From assembly GCF_009870125.1 (NCBI RefSeq), contig NC_046680.1, forward strand, positions 22,897,501-22,961,500: 64,000 nt of DNA. Direction: 5' to 3'. The notes beneath the pieces were generated by a model. That model was not told where the DNA came from. It was given only the letters and a program-made list of their open reading frames with translations, and did no database searches. This DNA comes from Drosophila pseudoobscura. Taxonomy: Eukaryota > Arthropoda > Insecta > Diptera > Drosophilidae. The position numbers and the translations under genes were made by a program. Shown piece after piece: positions 1 to 12,100 of this stretch (position 1 is the first letter of the stretch; every line of letters starts with the position of its first letter).

Positions 1-3000
1 TCAAAAGTGTACACTGTACAGCATGCCAATAAAGTTAAGTTTGAAAAGGGGTGGGTGGTGTCCGGATTAGGCCAAAAATTGTGCTGTGTATAGTATTTGT
101 GTAGGTGCCCAAAAAAAAGGAAAAGGGAAATTTGTATTAATATGTGCCACGCATAAATTTGAGAGCAAAAAGTTAGTTGGAGAAGGAGAGAGATGGAGAG
201 ATGGAGAGGTGGAGAGATGGAAAGTTGGAGAGGCAATAAATTGAATTTTATTTAGAATCCGTTCAGAGTGTGGAAATTATTGGTACGAGTAAGCGCGTAT
301 TTCGCTTGGATATCCACCAACAAAACTAACTTTTTTCTCTGCTTTTCACAAGCCGAACGCTGGCTGCCTCCGTATAGTGTTTCGCTGGGGCGTCACTTTC
401 ACTTTCACCACCCCAAAAGCGTGCTCGTACGAGTATGTGTGGGTGTGTGTGTGTGTTGTGTGGGTGTACAAATGTGTGGCAACAAAGGCAACAAAAGCAA
501 CACCACTTCGTGCTACGCTCTAGCGTTCTATCTATCACTCTATCTTTCACTCTATCCCTCTGCCACTTTCACACAGAAATCAAATGTTTCGATGCTGACG
601 CTGATGCTAATGCTAATGCTGATATTCCAGTTGCAGTGGTCGCTATTTAATTCAATGATCAAATTTTTCTCTATCTATGGCACATTCCAACATACACACA
701 CCCACTCGTTCACACACAGAGAGGACACACAGGAGAGCGACGGCAAAAAGCTTCTCGTTTGGCGGAAGCGAGTTTTGTTGTGAAATGAACCGTTTCGCAC
801 GAGGCACAGGAGCGTTCTGACTCGAATCCCTGCCTCAAATATTGTGTCTACATCGAAATCGACATCGAATCCATACACAGAGCATAGGGATGCCTCTGCG
901 CATGTCCTCGACCAATCGATATGTGTCCTCCGGGTGTGTGGGTGCTGTCGCCTAGCCTGGCCAGGCAACAGTTTGTCCGTTGTGGAGTGGGAGGCCCTGG
1001 GGAGGCCCGGACAACGTGGCCACGACCGTCGTCGTCGTCGTCCGACCAGACCACTTGTTTGCTTCATTCTCGGGGCACGCGTCTCGTGTTGTGTTTATTT
1101 CTCCATGGCGCAGGTGCCGTGTGAGTGGCAAACGTAAACAATGTGCCTCCCCGGCTCGATAGAGATGACACGACGTTCGAAGAAAAGGGACATACCACTC
1201 GACATGCGCCCCACGGTGCCGTAACTGTGGCGCCTCTCGCCACTAAGGTGCGTCCCAGAGTCCAGTTTCAGAGCTAAAAAACCCAATTGAAATGCGGTGG
1301 CAACCCCTGCTCATCGGAACATCAGCAGACCACTTGAGGAGGCAAGGAAAGGGACCCGGCCACCGATGCAGCCACAGTGGGACGCGAGGATACAGTTTGG
1401 GATTATTAATTTTTTGCTTTTTTTGTTAGTGTTGATAGTATGATGATTCTTAGGATTGATACTGTTAGATAATAAGATAATGATTGATGTTTATGGGTAT
1501 ACATATATGAAGAATACCTACCTATATCGTACAAATGGCTGATGATGGATCTTCAAACGTTTTACTATCTTAAACTCACAAAAAGGTAGATATCGTTAAT
1601 TTCTTTATATTCTCAGATGTTTTTCTTCCACCGTGATCAGGAGAGATTGCCAACATCCGCTTTGACTGTCGCTGTTTCTGCCTCTGGTTCGCCGTTCCCC
1701 TTTTGATCTTGCCATGCCCCTTTCCCTTCCCATACCCGTTCCCCGCTCCGGACGACTGCCCTGTCACAGAGCCATGCCATTAATTACTTTCGCAGCTTCC
1801 CTTTCCCTACATCAACAACCACAACCGAAGGAGAAACTGTCGCACTGTCTGACTGCTGCTAAAAATAGTTCTCCCCTTCAACAGAACCAGAACCACAACC
1901 AGACATCCATAGATCTTCTGGCTGATCGGTTGAGAACTCCACGCTGCAGGTAGTTCGGTGTTCTGTCCTGACGCCGCCATCCCGCTGTGACCCATTGAGA
2001 CCCGCTGCGACCTGTGACCTGTGGGTAGTCAACGGTTCCAATTGTATTAGCACTTGACACAGCGCGAAGAAATCAAACAAACAAATAAACAAACGACAGA
2101 GAGAGAGAGAGAGAGTCAAGGATGCAGGCGGCGGCCGTGAGAAGCAGCAGCCCAGCAATCCCAGAGAGGTGATGGGAGAGGGAATGAGATGAGAGTTGCG
2201 CAGACCAAGACGCCTCCGCAGCACTTGTGTCCGATTGTGCCCGATCACAGCTGCTGCGATTCGCATCCGCATCTCTAGTCAGTCGTCGGCGAGCGGTCGT
2301 CTCTTTCAGTTCTCTGTTGCTCCGTGGAATCTCAAGAGTCGACAGTCGAGAATCTTTATTCATCTATCTAGACACTCGTGCCGTAGCAGAGCAGTACATG
2401 TGTGCGAAGTAAAGTGAATTAGCCCGCAATTGAGGCCCAATTGATACCTCCTATATATGTACATTTATTCGGTTCTATAATGAGATAAACTCTTTCAAAG
2501 ATACACCAAGACACGTGCCCGGCACGCTTCGATGTGACAGCGTGAGTTCCGTTCCGTTCCCTTTCGTTTCCCCCTTTTTACTGATCTATAAATATAACGC
2601 ACCCTGAGGAAAAGTTCCTCCAAATTCTTGTGTACATCTACCATATACAAAGTGCATCTAGTGATGCTTTTATGCGCCATTTTGGAATAGTTTCGGTAAT
2701 TTGCGCATCTCTAAACATTTTACGACCGCGTTTACCGTCGCGTTGCAAAAAATCAGAAGAATCCGAGAGAACCGCAGAGGAATAGAGAGTGCCAGAGAGA
2801 TGATATTCGGATTTTATAAATACTCGTATAGTAGATATCGAGATTTTATTCCGATCGGAACGGTCTTTCCCGAGACGTTTTGACCTCGCTTCTTAATGGT
2901 TTCAACCGAGAACTTCTTGTCTGCCGCATTCTCCTGCAGCCGCCGTCGTCTTTTACAAATATATATTTATATTCGTATATGTATATTCTATGGATATATA

Positions 3001-3524
3001 TATATGTATCTATACATACCTACTACATATATGTATCTTGAAGTACTTTCATCTGCGCCGATTCCATATTCATTTTTTGCTTATATTTGTAGTGATTGCT
3101 GTGTCGCGTCGCCCATTTCCGTTTGTTGTCGTCATTATTTTCATGTTTCATATGGATTTTGCGACTGCCAGCAAATTTATTTCTTATCCCAACATAAGCA
3201 AATATTTTCTTGGTCCACGAAAGATGAAGACTAAGTACTATATAACTTTAAGACTGATCTGTGCACAGGACTCTTGAAATGCGGACCAACATATTTACCG
3301 ATCGGTTGTACTGAGACTTCTCGCAAAAACAAACCCCGCCATATACCCTAAGGATCTATCTCTGTCTTCTCTGACCAACTCTCTTGCCCTCCCTCTAAAG
3401 TGCAATATGCTTCCCCTGCACTTCTCCTACTACGAGATGACTTTACATCCTGAAAATGGCACTCACTCGAGCTCTCGCCGAAGGTTATTTACTGCTTTGA
3501 TCTTTATAGTCAGTATAGTCACTC

Positions 3525-3562
3525 ATTAGTCAAGGTTGATTTGATTAGTCAAGGTTGATTTT
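3525..3562. repeat. Two-copy 19-bp tandem duplication
   Basis: Two copies of a 19-bp unit beginning ATTAGTCAAGGTTGATTT lie head to tail (3525-3543 and 3544-3562) and differ only in the last base. The near identity suggests a recent local duplication. Confidence 0.8.
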
Positions 3563-4462
3563 AAGCAAACAGGAAATTCATTTTTGCCCATGTAATTACC
3601 CACGTACCTACCTGTCTATCACATGCCTTTGAAGAGAGTGTATGCCACCTTGGAGTGCGCTGGCTTTTAATTACCAATCTAAACGACAAGCAACAGGATG
3701 CCACCTCAACAGCAGGCGGAAATATATAGTTTATAAGTGCAGAGGCTTCTCCGGCCTCAGCGGGCTTCTCCCCCAATAGAGAAGAACTTTTCACGGACCG
3801 GCTAAAACGGCAATGGATGGAAGAGAAGCTGATAAGTGCAATTGTATCGCATCCGTTCATGTTCTGATTAGATGAAATTACAAACGCACGCGCCTGGTAC
3901 CAGGGACCGCCAACCAGGACCCCGGAACCCAGACTTATCCACAGAGCCGCCGCCCCCAAGAGTAGCAGCTGCAGTGCAAAATTGAAAAAGGACGCGTGGT
4001 TCAGGCCAAAACTGACGCACAACCGAGTACTCGTATATCCCACCCCTTGGCTCCTACTCTGCTGCAACGGCTGATGGAGCCAAATTGAATTTCCAGCCGT
4101 TTGCATTAATTTCCCAGAGCCCGCATACCACCAGAGTGCGCCAGTGAGCGAAGTCTCTCCTTGGAGCTCACTCTTCCTGTCAGCCCACCGAAGACCAAGC
4201 CCACTGAGCAGCAACAGCTTTCGACGGATATCAGCGAGTGCTGGGGTAAGCGGCGAGTGCTAAGTGGAGGCGGCAGCGAGTGATGGGAATTTCCGAGCCC
4301 GTATTGTGTGTCGTGTCTGTATCCTGAACTCAGCTCGATTTCAGCGCAGGATATTCGTTTAAACTCCGGGAGATGGCGATGCCGATGTCGATGCCCGAGC
4401 ACGATGCCGCTCTGCTCCTCTGCTTCTGATGCTGGCCAAACGATGAGAATTTCCCCATTTTC

Positions 4463-5039
4463 AGTCTTCGTTTGACGAGCGACGTGCGCGCAAGTATTTA
4501 GCGTAAAGACGCGGATGGACGGACCGCCAGAGAAAGAGCAACAAAACAGTACAATAAACCAAGAACAGCCAGAGCCAGAGCAAGAGCACGGGCTTGGAAA
4601 AATGTTACAACAACAGCAGCATCCACAGCATTCACGGGTGGCAGCATTCAGAAGCAAATGAAAAGCGGAGTGAAAACGTGAACATTTTCCTAGTGTAAAA
4701 CGTGCAAAGTTTTGACGATTTGATTTTCATTTCGGGCGGATAATTTTTGAGAAACTGGAATTTTGTTCTGCTGCAAATTTTCACAGCAGAATTGAAAATT
4801 CTCATTCACCTCATCAAAAAACGAATACGAGAAAAAACGAGTAAAAAAGTGTGAGCTATGGTAAATGCAAATAAAATATGAAACCATCGATAGATAAATA
4901 GTTGGAAAAGTGAAAGCGGAAAATCGTATAAAGAAAAGCACATCAAAGGACATGCAAAATAATACGATATCGAACAAAAATTTGATGGAAAATCTAATGA
5001 AAAATTTGTTGAGCTGCAGAGAAAATTTCATTATTCTGC
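4463..5039 (+). promoter_or_regulatory. Possible promoter and untranslated first exon of Alk
   Basis: A TCAGTC initiator-like motif at 4461-4466 is followed by A-rich, GTGAAAA-type sequence typical of fly leaders. A good splice donor (CTGC then GTGAGT, GT at 5040-5041) could join to the acceptor at 8832-8834 in front of the Alk start exon. No clear TATA box or downstream promoter element is visible. The assignment to Alk rests on strand, position and splice-site compatibility only. Confidence 0.3.
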
Positions 5040-8000
5040 GTGAGTGTGTGTGTGTGGGAGCGTGTGTGTGAGTTCGGTGTGTAGTATCTTTTGTGACTCG
5101 GCTTCTATGTATCTGTGAGATACGCAAAACAATTTGTCTGCGCCATTAGTAGCGAAACGTTCCTCAGCTTTTGCGGAGGCATGTTCCCATGTGTGTGCGC
5201 GTCTGTGACTGTATCTGTACGAGTATCTGTGTCTGTGTGTGTGCGTGTGTGTATTCTGCGCAGTCGACAAAAACGAGGCTGCGTTTCGCATTCGATGCTG
5301 CCACACAGGACACAGCAGCAGCATCCAAGCAGGACCAACGGCAGCGCAATATTTGCGATGTTGACGCAGCCTGCCTGCCCCACTCGCCTCTGTTGTTGCT
5401 GTGGCTGCTGCTGTGGCAGCAGCGGGGGACCCGCCGCATGTGTATCTGCAAAATACAGATACTCGTACATCGTACATACCCCTATCCAACCATCCATGTA
5501 ATGTACAAGTACAAGTGCATGTGTGTTTGTCCTGCGAAATGTGGCCAAACATTTGCACTTTGATTAAAAAGTTAACGGAAAAAATTCAGGTACCTTCCAC
5601 CGCACATATTTACTTTTGGGTAAATTTGTGCCCAGATTTTCGATGAAAAGTCGAACGAAACGAGCTGGGGAAAGCATAGTAATTATCCAAGCAAATAAAA
5701 GGCACATACATAGTACTCGCTTTCGTAGAAAGATTGAGAGAACTCTGGCTCGGAATCAATTAGGGAGGCACTTTGTCATGTAGGTTTCGGGGAAATTAAT
5801 TCTGGAAAAGATACTAGCAGCAGAGCAGTTTGATAATTCATGTTTCAGAGTCGACAGGACCCATAGATGCTGCTAAAAGAACACTACGATTCTTAAAAGA
5901 TGGTCAAGTTTTCGTGTTTCATGTTTTTCTTGATACTGCTTTCCATTATATACATCATTATAGGTTGATCGAATTTGAGGAATTTGAGGAAACTACTCTA
6001 ACATGTTTCGTTTTCATGTGAAGACTATCTCCAACATTTTTTTGTTGAAAGATGTAGATCGAGTCCTTCTGCTATTCATTTTCTGGAATGACATATTTCT
6101 GATACTTCTCACCTCAAAGGTGACGACACACTAGTAATTCTCCAATTATAACTATACACAAAGTAGACGGTCCCCACATCTCCGATGATTCCAATCCACT
6201 CTTATCCAGCAGCGGAAACACACCACCCGCAGTGAGTGTCACCGTATGTCCCCTCAGTGGGACACTTGTGCGTGTCTTGAACTCCCCGGCTGCTCCACTC
6301 GAGTTTTCTTAGCTTCCTTCTCCGGCGGGGGTGCGGGGCTTCCTTCAGCGGGTAGTGTAGTTTGTATTAGTTTCCTCAACTTTTGCAGCTACTCCGCTCC
6401 GCTCCGTTCCATTCCGCTGCAGCTGCTTCTGTGTGCCGTTACCGCAGAACTTTCAGCTTCAATTGCCGTTCCGTTCTTTACTCGCTGTGGCTGCGGCCTG
6501 AAGACGGGGGGAGTACAAGAAAAACTCTCAAGATACTCGCTGGTTATTCGATTTTTTCGCATTTCTTCTCACGAGGCGTGTTCTACCGATGTGTGTGTGA
6601 CTGTGTATGTGTGTGCGATTTACAATTCCGCTTTGTTGTTGTTTTCGCCGTTGTACAACTGTGCGACAGCCATTTTGTATAGCATACTTTGCGTACTATG
6701 AAGTTTCACACACACACACACAACCATAAGCAGGGTCACACAAATACACATACAGACAACTAAGAGAGTTTCCCTTTTTTTTGTCGAGAAGAGAATTTCC
6801 CAACTTTTTAGCTAGCCCAATATTCAGTTTTTTTTCCTTTTTTTCGGTGAAGGGGGAGGAAGGGCCATCACTTGGCCAAAATAATAGACTAGAAAATGCG
6901 AAAAAGCGAAAGGCAAACAACAAGAAGAGGGAAAAGGCAGACTCCATCTCTTTCGCCCTCTCTCTCTCTCGTTTTAGCTACTTCCTACCACAGCTTTCAG
7001 CCATCTTTCTCTCTCTATATTTCTCTCATTCTTTCGGTAGTCGTCTATGCCCAAGTCTAGTATCCACAAAAAACAAGAAAACAGGCAAACGACACGAGAA
7101 AAGAGCTGAAGAAGAAAGCGAATTCTGAAAAAATCAAACACAATAAATGCAGTATTCATTCGGCAGGCGAACACAAATCCCAAAGAGAAAATGCGAAAAA
7201 ATACTTGGGGGCATAAGAAAGTATCTGTGAGATATGGATTTGTGTCTTGTGTGTGTCCGAGTATATACATATATTCATATAGGGATCTGTATATGAAGGT
7301 GTTTGTGTGGCCACGCGAAATGTTAAAAGTGATTTTGTACGACGCCCATGTACGACATCCATCTAAAATACCCCAAAAATATTATTAATATATCCATGGA
7401 AATACATATTTTTCCAGAAATAAGTACCAATATTCTAAGAAATATTGCCTATATGCCTATATATCTATATAAATATTGAATATGAATGACAAATTGAAAG
7501 AATTTAAAGAAATTTATAAAAAGTAGTTTTACACCTCTTATTTCAGCTTTATCCGAAGCTCCTGTTATTATTATTAGGCAGAAACTGAGTACCCATCAGA
7601 CCATATACATGAATCCCAGCTGAAGTTTATTTCATTTTTGTTCCATAGATTCGATATTCAATATAAATTCGCATTGAAACTACTCCGTACTCGGCACTGC
7701 AATTATATGCTTTTCATGGAAAACTACCAGTGCGAGAATCTTCAAATTAATTTTATTGCACTTCATGGGAAATAACTTTTATATTGATGAAGTTGATATC
7801 AAATTTTTTTTCCATATCAATGCTTACATTGTTTAGAAGGAAGGACTTTTCTGCTTGATTATCTTACTCCTGGGGAATTCTAGGAAGTGAAATAATCCGA
7901 TTGTGTGGCTGGTTTTCTGCGAAATTTCATCAACTAAAAGCTAAAAACTACCATCGATGACAGCTCTTTCGTGTTAGCTCCTGCAGCACACACCTCCTGT

Positions 8001-8834
8001 TATTGATACAAATTCGATTCAAGGTATCTATTTGGGAAAGAACTGGAATTGGTTGGTATTCAATTATTTCCATATCAATTCCTGCTTTGATTCCATAGAA
8101 GAGCCCATACCGTGAAATTTCCAAGCTAATGTTTCTTGTTAATACACCTTTCGATGCACATCCGATTCGAGGAATCTGATTCAGATGCCTCGACAATTAA
8201 AGACTCACCTCACATGGAATTCCCGAGCATGGCCCCAGCCATTGTGTACCACGATTCGCAGAAAGGCCCGCTCTTGATTATGCTTCTGGCCTTTCCAATT
8301 AGTCCCAACAGTTGACCCGAATTCCCGAGCCTTTTCCGAATTTCCGTATCCGTATTGCATTTCAAAAAACCTGAACAGGAATAATTGAAAAGAGCAGTCG
8401 GCCTGCATCAACAGCAATTCTGTTGCTGTTGGTGCTGCTGCTCCCTCTGCTGTTGGCCAGATGTCAGGCAATCTGAAGGCTGTCATCGATTTTAGCCCTT
8501 GTCTGGGGGTGGATTCGAGTGGTATGTGGTCAGTGGTAGGGGCCGTGTATAGGGCTATTTGTATGTGCCTAATACACGTTCTCTAATAAACGAAACTTTA
8601 TGGCAATTTTGGAAGCTCCTGGCTGCTTTCCGGGGGGCAGCTGTTTCCTGGAATTTGACATGAGTCTGGAGGTCTGGGGAATGCATTCGTGAAAATGATA
8701 TATAGGGAAGTGTATGCATCTGAAATAAACAATTATTGAAGGTCATTACGTGGGTAGAATTGTCTGCTGAAAGATCAAATACCATTTATCTCATTAATCA
8801 CAGCTCACAGTTTTTGAATTCCTATTAATTACAG

Positions 8835-9188
8835 ATTTTCCCGGGAGTCACAAATCATCAAGCACATCACCCGTAGGGGAGCCACAACCAACAACAACAC
8901 ACGGATAAGTGCCACAGCAATGTGTTGCTTGCATTTGAAGAACTTTAAATGCGGCCATCCGCGCTCATTGAAATCCACGAAAAGTTAAGAACAGATCCAT
9001 CGAACAGAGTCCGGCCAGGATCCAGCCAAGATACACTCACCCCACACTCACTCTCAATCACTCACTAGAGGACTCTCGCTCCACACAGCACCCTACTCTC
9101 CACCCACAAGAAACAGCCCGCTCCAGTAGGCGGAAACTGACACGGACACGGTCAGAGTGGGATTTGGGGGATCTGGGATCCGATTAGG
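8835..9188 (+). promoter_or_regulatory. Alk 5' untranslated leader with two overlapping upstream ORFs
   Basis: A polypyrimidine-poor but usable acceptor (TTAATTACAG, AG at 8833-8834) opens this leader. It contains two ATGs before the Alk start. The first (8920-8988) encodes 22 residues and ends TAA. The second (8949-9068) encodes 39 residues in another frame and ends TAG. They overlap each other and both stop before 9189. Such an arrangement normally lowers translation of the main frame, and Alk is a dose-sensitive receptor. The leader border is inferred; the ORFs are read directly. Confidence 0.45.
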
Positions 9189-12100
9189 ATGCCCCGGCTA
9201 AAGCAACAGGGTTGGGCCTGGCTGCTGCTGGTACTGGCCATTTGGGTGGGCGTGGGCCCGGGACCGGGTCCGGGTCCAGCTCTCGCCCAACGACCACTGC
9301 TCGCCAACCACACCTTCAACGCGCTGTCCAACTACAACAACAACAACTGGGGGCCGGGCGGCAAGCAGCTGCGGAATGGGAGGGTGCACGAACAGCCCCT
9401 ACCTCTACCACAGCCACAGCCCACGGTGACGGGAATCTACGATGATTACGAGGGGGAGGCTGGCTCTCGACCACCACCGGCTGGCGGGCGACGGGAGACG
9501 CGACGCCGCCAAAATCTTGCCCGACGAGGCATGGAGTCACTGCGCAAGGAGCTGATGAAGCCATCGGTGGGTGGTCCCGGTGGAGGCCTCTCCGGCAGCA
9601 GTGCCGGATATCCCTCCTACTCCGGTACTTCTTCGATAGGCCGCATTGACGGCCTCGGTCTGGGTATGGGCTCCGCGGATCGCTATGGGGAGCAGCTACG
9701 TCAGCCGAGCGGCGCAGCGGCCATGACAGCCGGACCCGTGGTGGGACCTTACTCCACCCGCTTTCCCCCGCTCTACGCTGGCGTGGACGAGCAGCAGCCG
9801 AAGCGAATGTACTCGCGCAAGAACTCCATCAGCGAGCTCTACAAGCTGAAGAAGAGCCTCAACCAGGCGGACGAGCCCGCTGGCGGAGTCACCCATGGCA
9901 ACTTTGAAGGCGATCCCGTGGTCAGCCCCCAGGGGGTGCCCGTGGATCTGATACAAGAGATCAAGGATCGCATCAGGGACACGGAACCCAATGCGGTACG
10001 AATCTAAAGCTACTTATTCTCCGGATTCTCTAATTGACTTTTCCGTTTAGAACACATATTCAACCCACACGGAGTCCACTCCATCCTCGGAGTACGAGTA
10101 CGAGCTGGGGGTCAAGTGCAACTTTGAGACGCCCTGCAGCTGGTCCTGGGTGGACTACCCGGACGGCTTCCAGGTGATGACCGGCACGGAGCTGGCGAAG
10201 CGGAACATGACGGGTCTCCTACCAGGGCCAGTGGCCGACAGCATCGACGACGCCAACGGACACTTTCTGTACGCCCGCGTTCAGCCCAGCACCAAGCCCC
10301 TGAATCTCACTTCTCCGGAGTTCAGCACTACCATGGAGAAGTGCTTCCTGGAGGTGTACATGCACCAGAGCGATATGAGCCACGGCCTGTCCCGCGTGGT
10401 GGTTGAGCCACTCCACACGCAGGAGAGCAGCTGGGTGCCGGCCGAGATCCAGGGCGACAACTTTCGCACGTGGACGCGCAAGGTGTATCGCCTGGGGCGT
10501 ATCTCCCGCGACTTCCGCATAGTGTTCGAGATCGTGCCGGACTTGAAGGCCGGACAGAAGGGCCATGTGGCGTTGGACAATCTGCGGATGGTGAACTGCT
10601 TTCCAGAGGGCACCAAGTCGGAGAAATGCAGTACGTCGCAGGTCAAGTGCACAAACAACAGAGTGCCCGTTTGCATCCATCTGCCACGCGTCTGCGACAT
10701 TACACGTGACTGCGACGAAGCGGAAGACGAGCATCAGTCATGCGGTGAGTGAGCGAAAAACACTTTGGAGAACACTTTATTCGGATAGGATTGGTTCGAT
10801 CTTGATCAATACAGTAACCATACAGTAAATAGATGTATTACCGCATAAAAGCGAAACGTCCGCACAGCATCAGCATCGGCTGGGGAGTTGTCGCGTTCGG
10901 CTATCTTCCTGTAAGACGGCTCTCACATACAATATGTTCTCGTGTTGAGGTTTTACCCTATTTGAATGTATGCGTGCACACATATGCATCACGCATTTTA
11001 GCTAAGCCAAATCTTCTCTCAAAATATCCGAAAAATACTCAATAATAATGATCGTAGTCACCACAGATGATCCAACATAGATCCCAAGTCACCTTTTGCT
11101 TCCCGATTTCTTTCACAGACAAAATACCTTATGGCGGTCGCTGCGATTTCGAGGAGGACTGGTGCGGCTGGCGCGACTCGGGCAAGACTACTCTCACCTG
11201 GTCGCGCCACACGGGCTCGTCACCCACTCACGACACGGGGCCCGATGGGGATCATACCCTGCAGCACTTGTTGAACAACACCAGCGGCTACTATATGCTG
11301 GTCAACATGAATCAGCACATGAACGATACGGAGAAGAACTCGATAATCGGCTTTGCCAGCAATGCCATCATGCTGAGCAAGACGTTCAATCCGCCGCCAT
11401 CGGTGCACGGAAATCCGGACTCCCCGTACCGGAACTCCTGTGTCGTGCGGTTCTTCATCCATCAGTTCGGCAAGAATCCCGGCAGCATAAACCTCTCCGT
11501 GGTGGAGATGAAGGAGAAGGAGAACATAACCACCACGCTCTGGTGGAGCACCAAAAACCAGGGCAGCGATTGGCTGAGAGCCGAGTACGTCCTGCCCAAT
11601 ATTACGTCCAAGTAAGAGAGAAGGGGAGAGAGAGAGAGAGAAATAGCTGATTAATGGGATATTTTTTAACCTTATTTTCATCTATCGCAGATACTATCTT
11701 CAGTTTGAGGCCCGAATGGGCATGAGAATCTACTCGGATGTGGCCGTGGATGACTTTTCCCTGAGCCCCGAGTGCTTTGGCCTCAACATTCCCGAGGAGC
11801 ACCTCAATGGCTACAACTATTGGGATGTGCGACAGAACCTCAAGAGTCCCACCTACCGAGACTTTGAATATACCAATTGTAAGTGTAAATCTTAGTCTCC
11901 GTGGGGGGAACCGGGAACGGTGATTAAATCTTCATTCTCCTTCCTCAGACCTGGAGCTAACCAGCTGCGATACTCGGGGCATGATAGGGCCCACTCAATC
12001 GCAGTGCGAGAGCGCCTACAAGGAGCAGAACAAGACCCACATTCTGCGAGAGGTGCATGTGGTCGAGGATCAGAGCAGCTACAAGGGCATGCAGAAGTGG

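Larger units (their letters stand above)
1..8834. other. Non-coding region upstream of Alk
   Basis: No coding gene can be supported here. The longer open frames are low-complexity or lack splice and codon support. The stretch holds GT/CA-rich tracts (about 425-470, 5040-5060, 5195-5255, 6700-6725), a run of GA dinucleotides near 2095-2115, a tandem duplication at 3525-3562, TA-rich DNA at 2955-3035 and poly-T/poly-A runs. Parts of it (about 2280-2410 and 4460-5039) read like untranslated leader exons on the + strand, so most of the region is probably promoter, leader and first-intron DNA of Alk. The very start (AATAAA near 28-33) might be the end of another transcript, which I cannot confirm. 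Confidence 0.5.

Noticed and set aside
3561..4214. 217-residue open frame on the - strand upstream of Alk
   Set aside because: No splice support, no recognisable domain and no consistent codon bias; it overlaps other long chance frames, and the + strand there looks like leader sequence.
5031..5558. Several overlapping frames of 95-175 residues rich in His, Thr and Cys
   Set aside because: They follow from GT/CA and CAG repeats, which are open in several frames at once.
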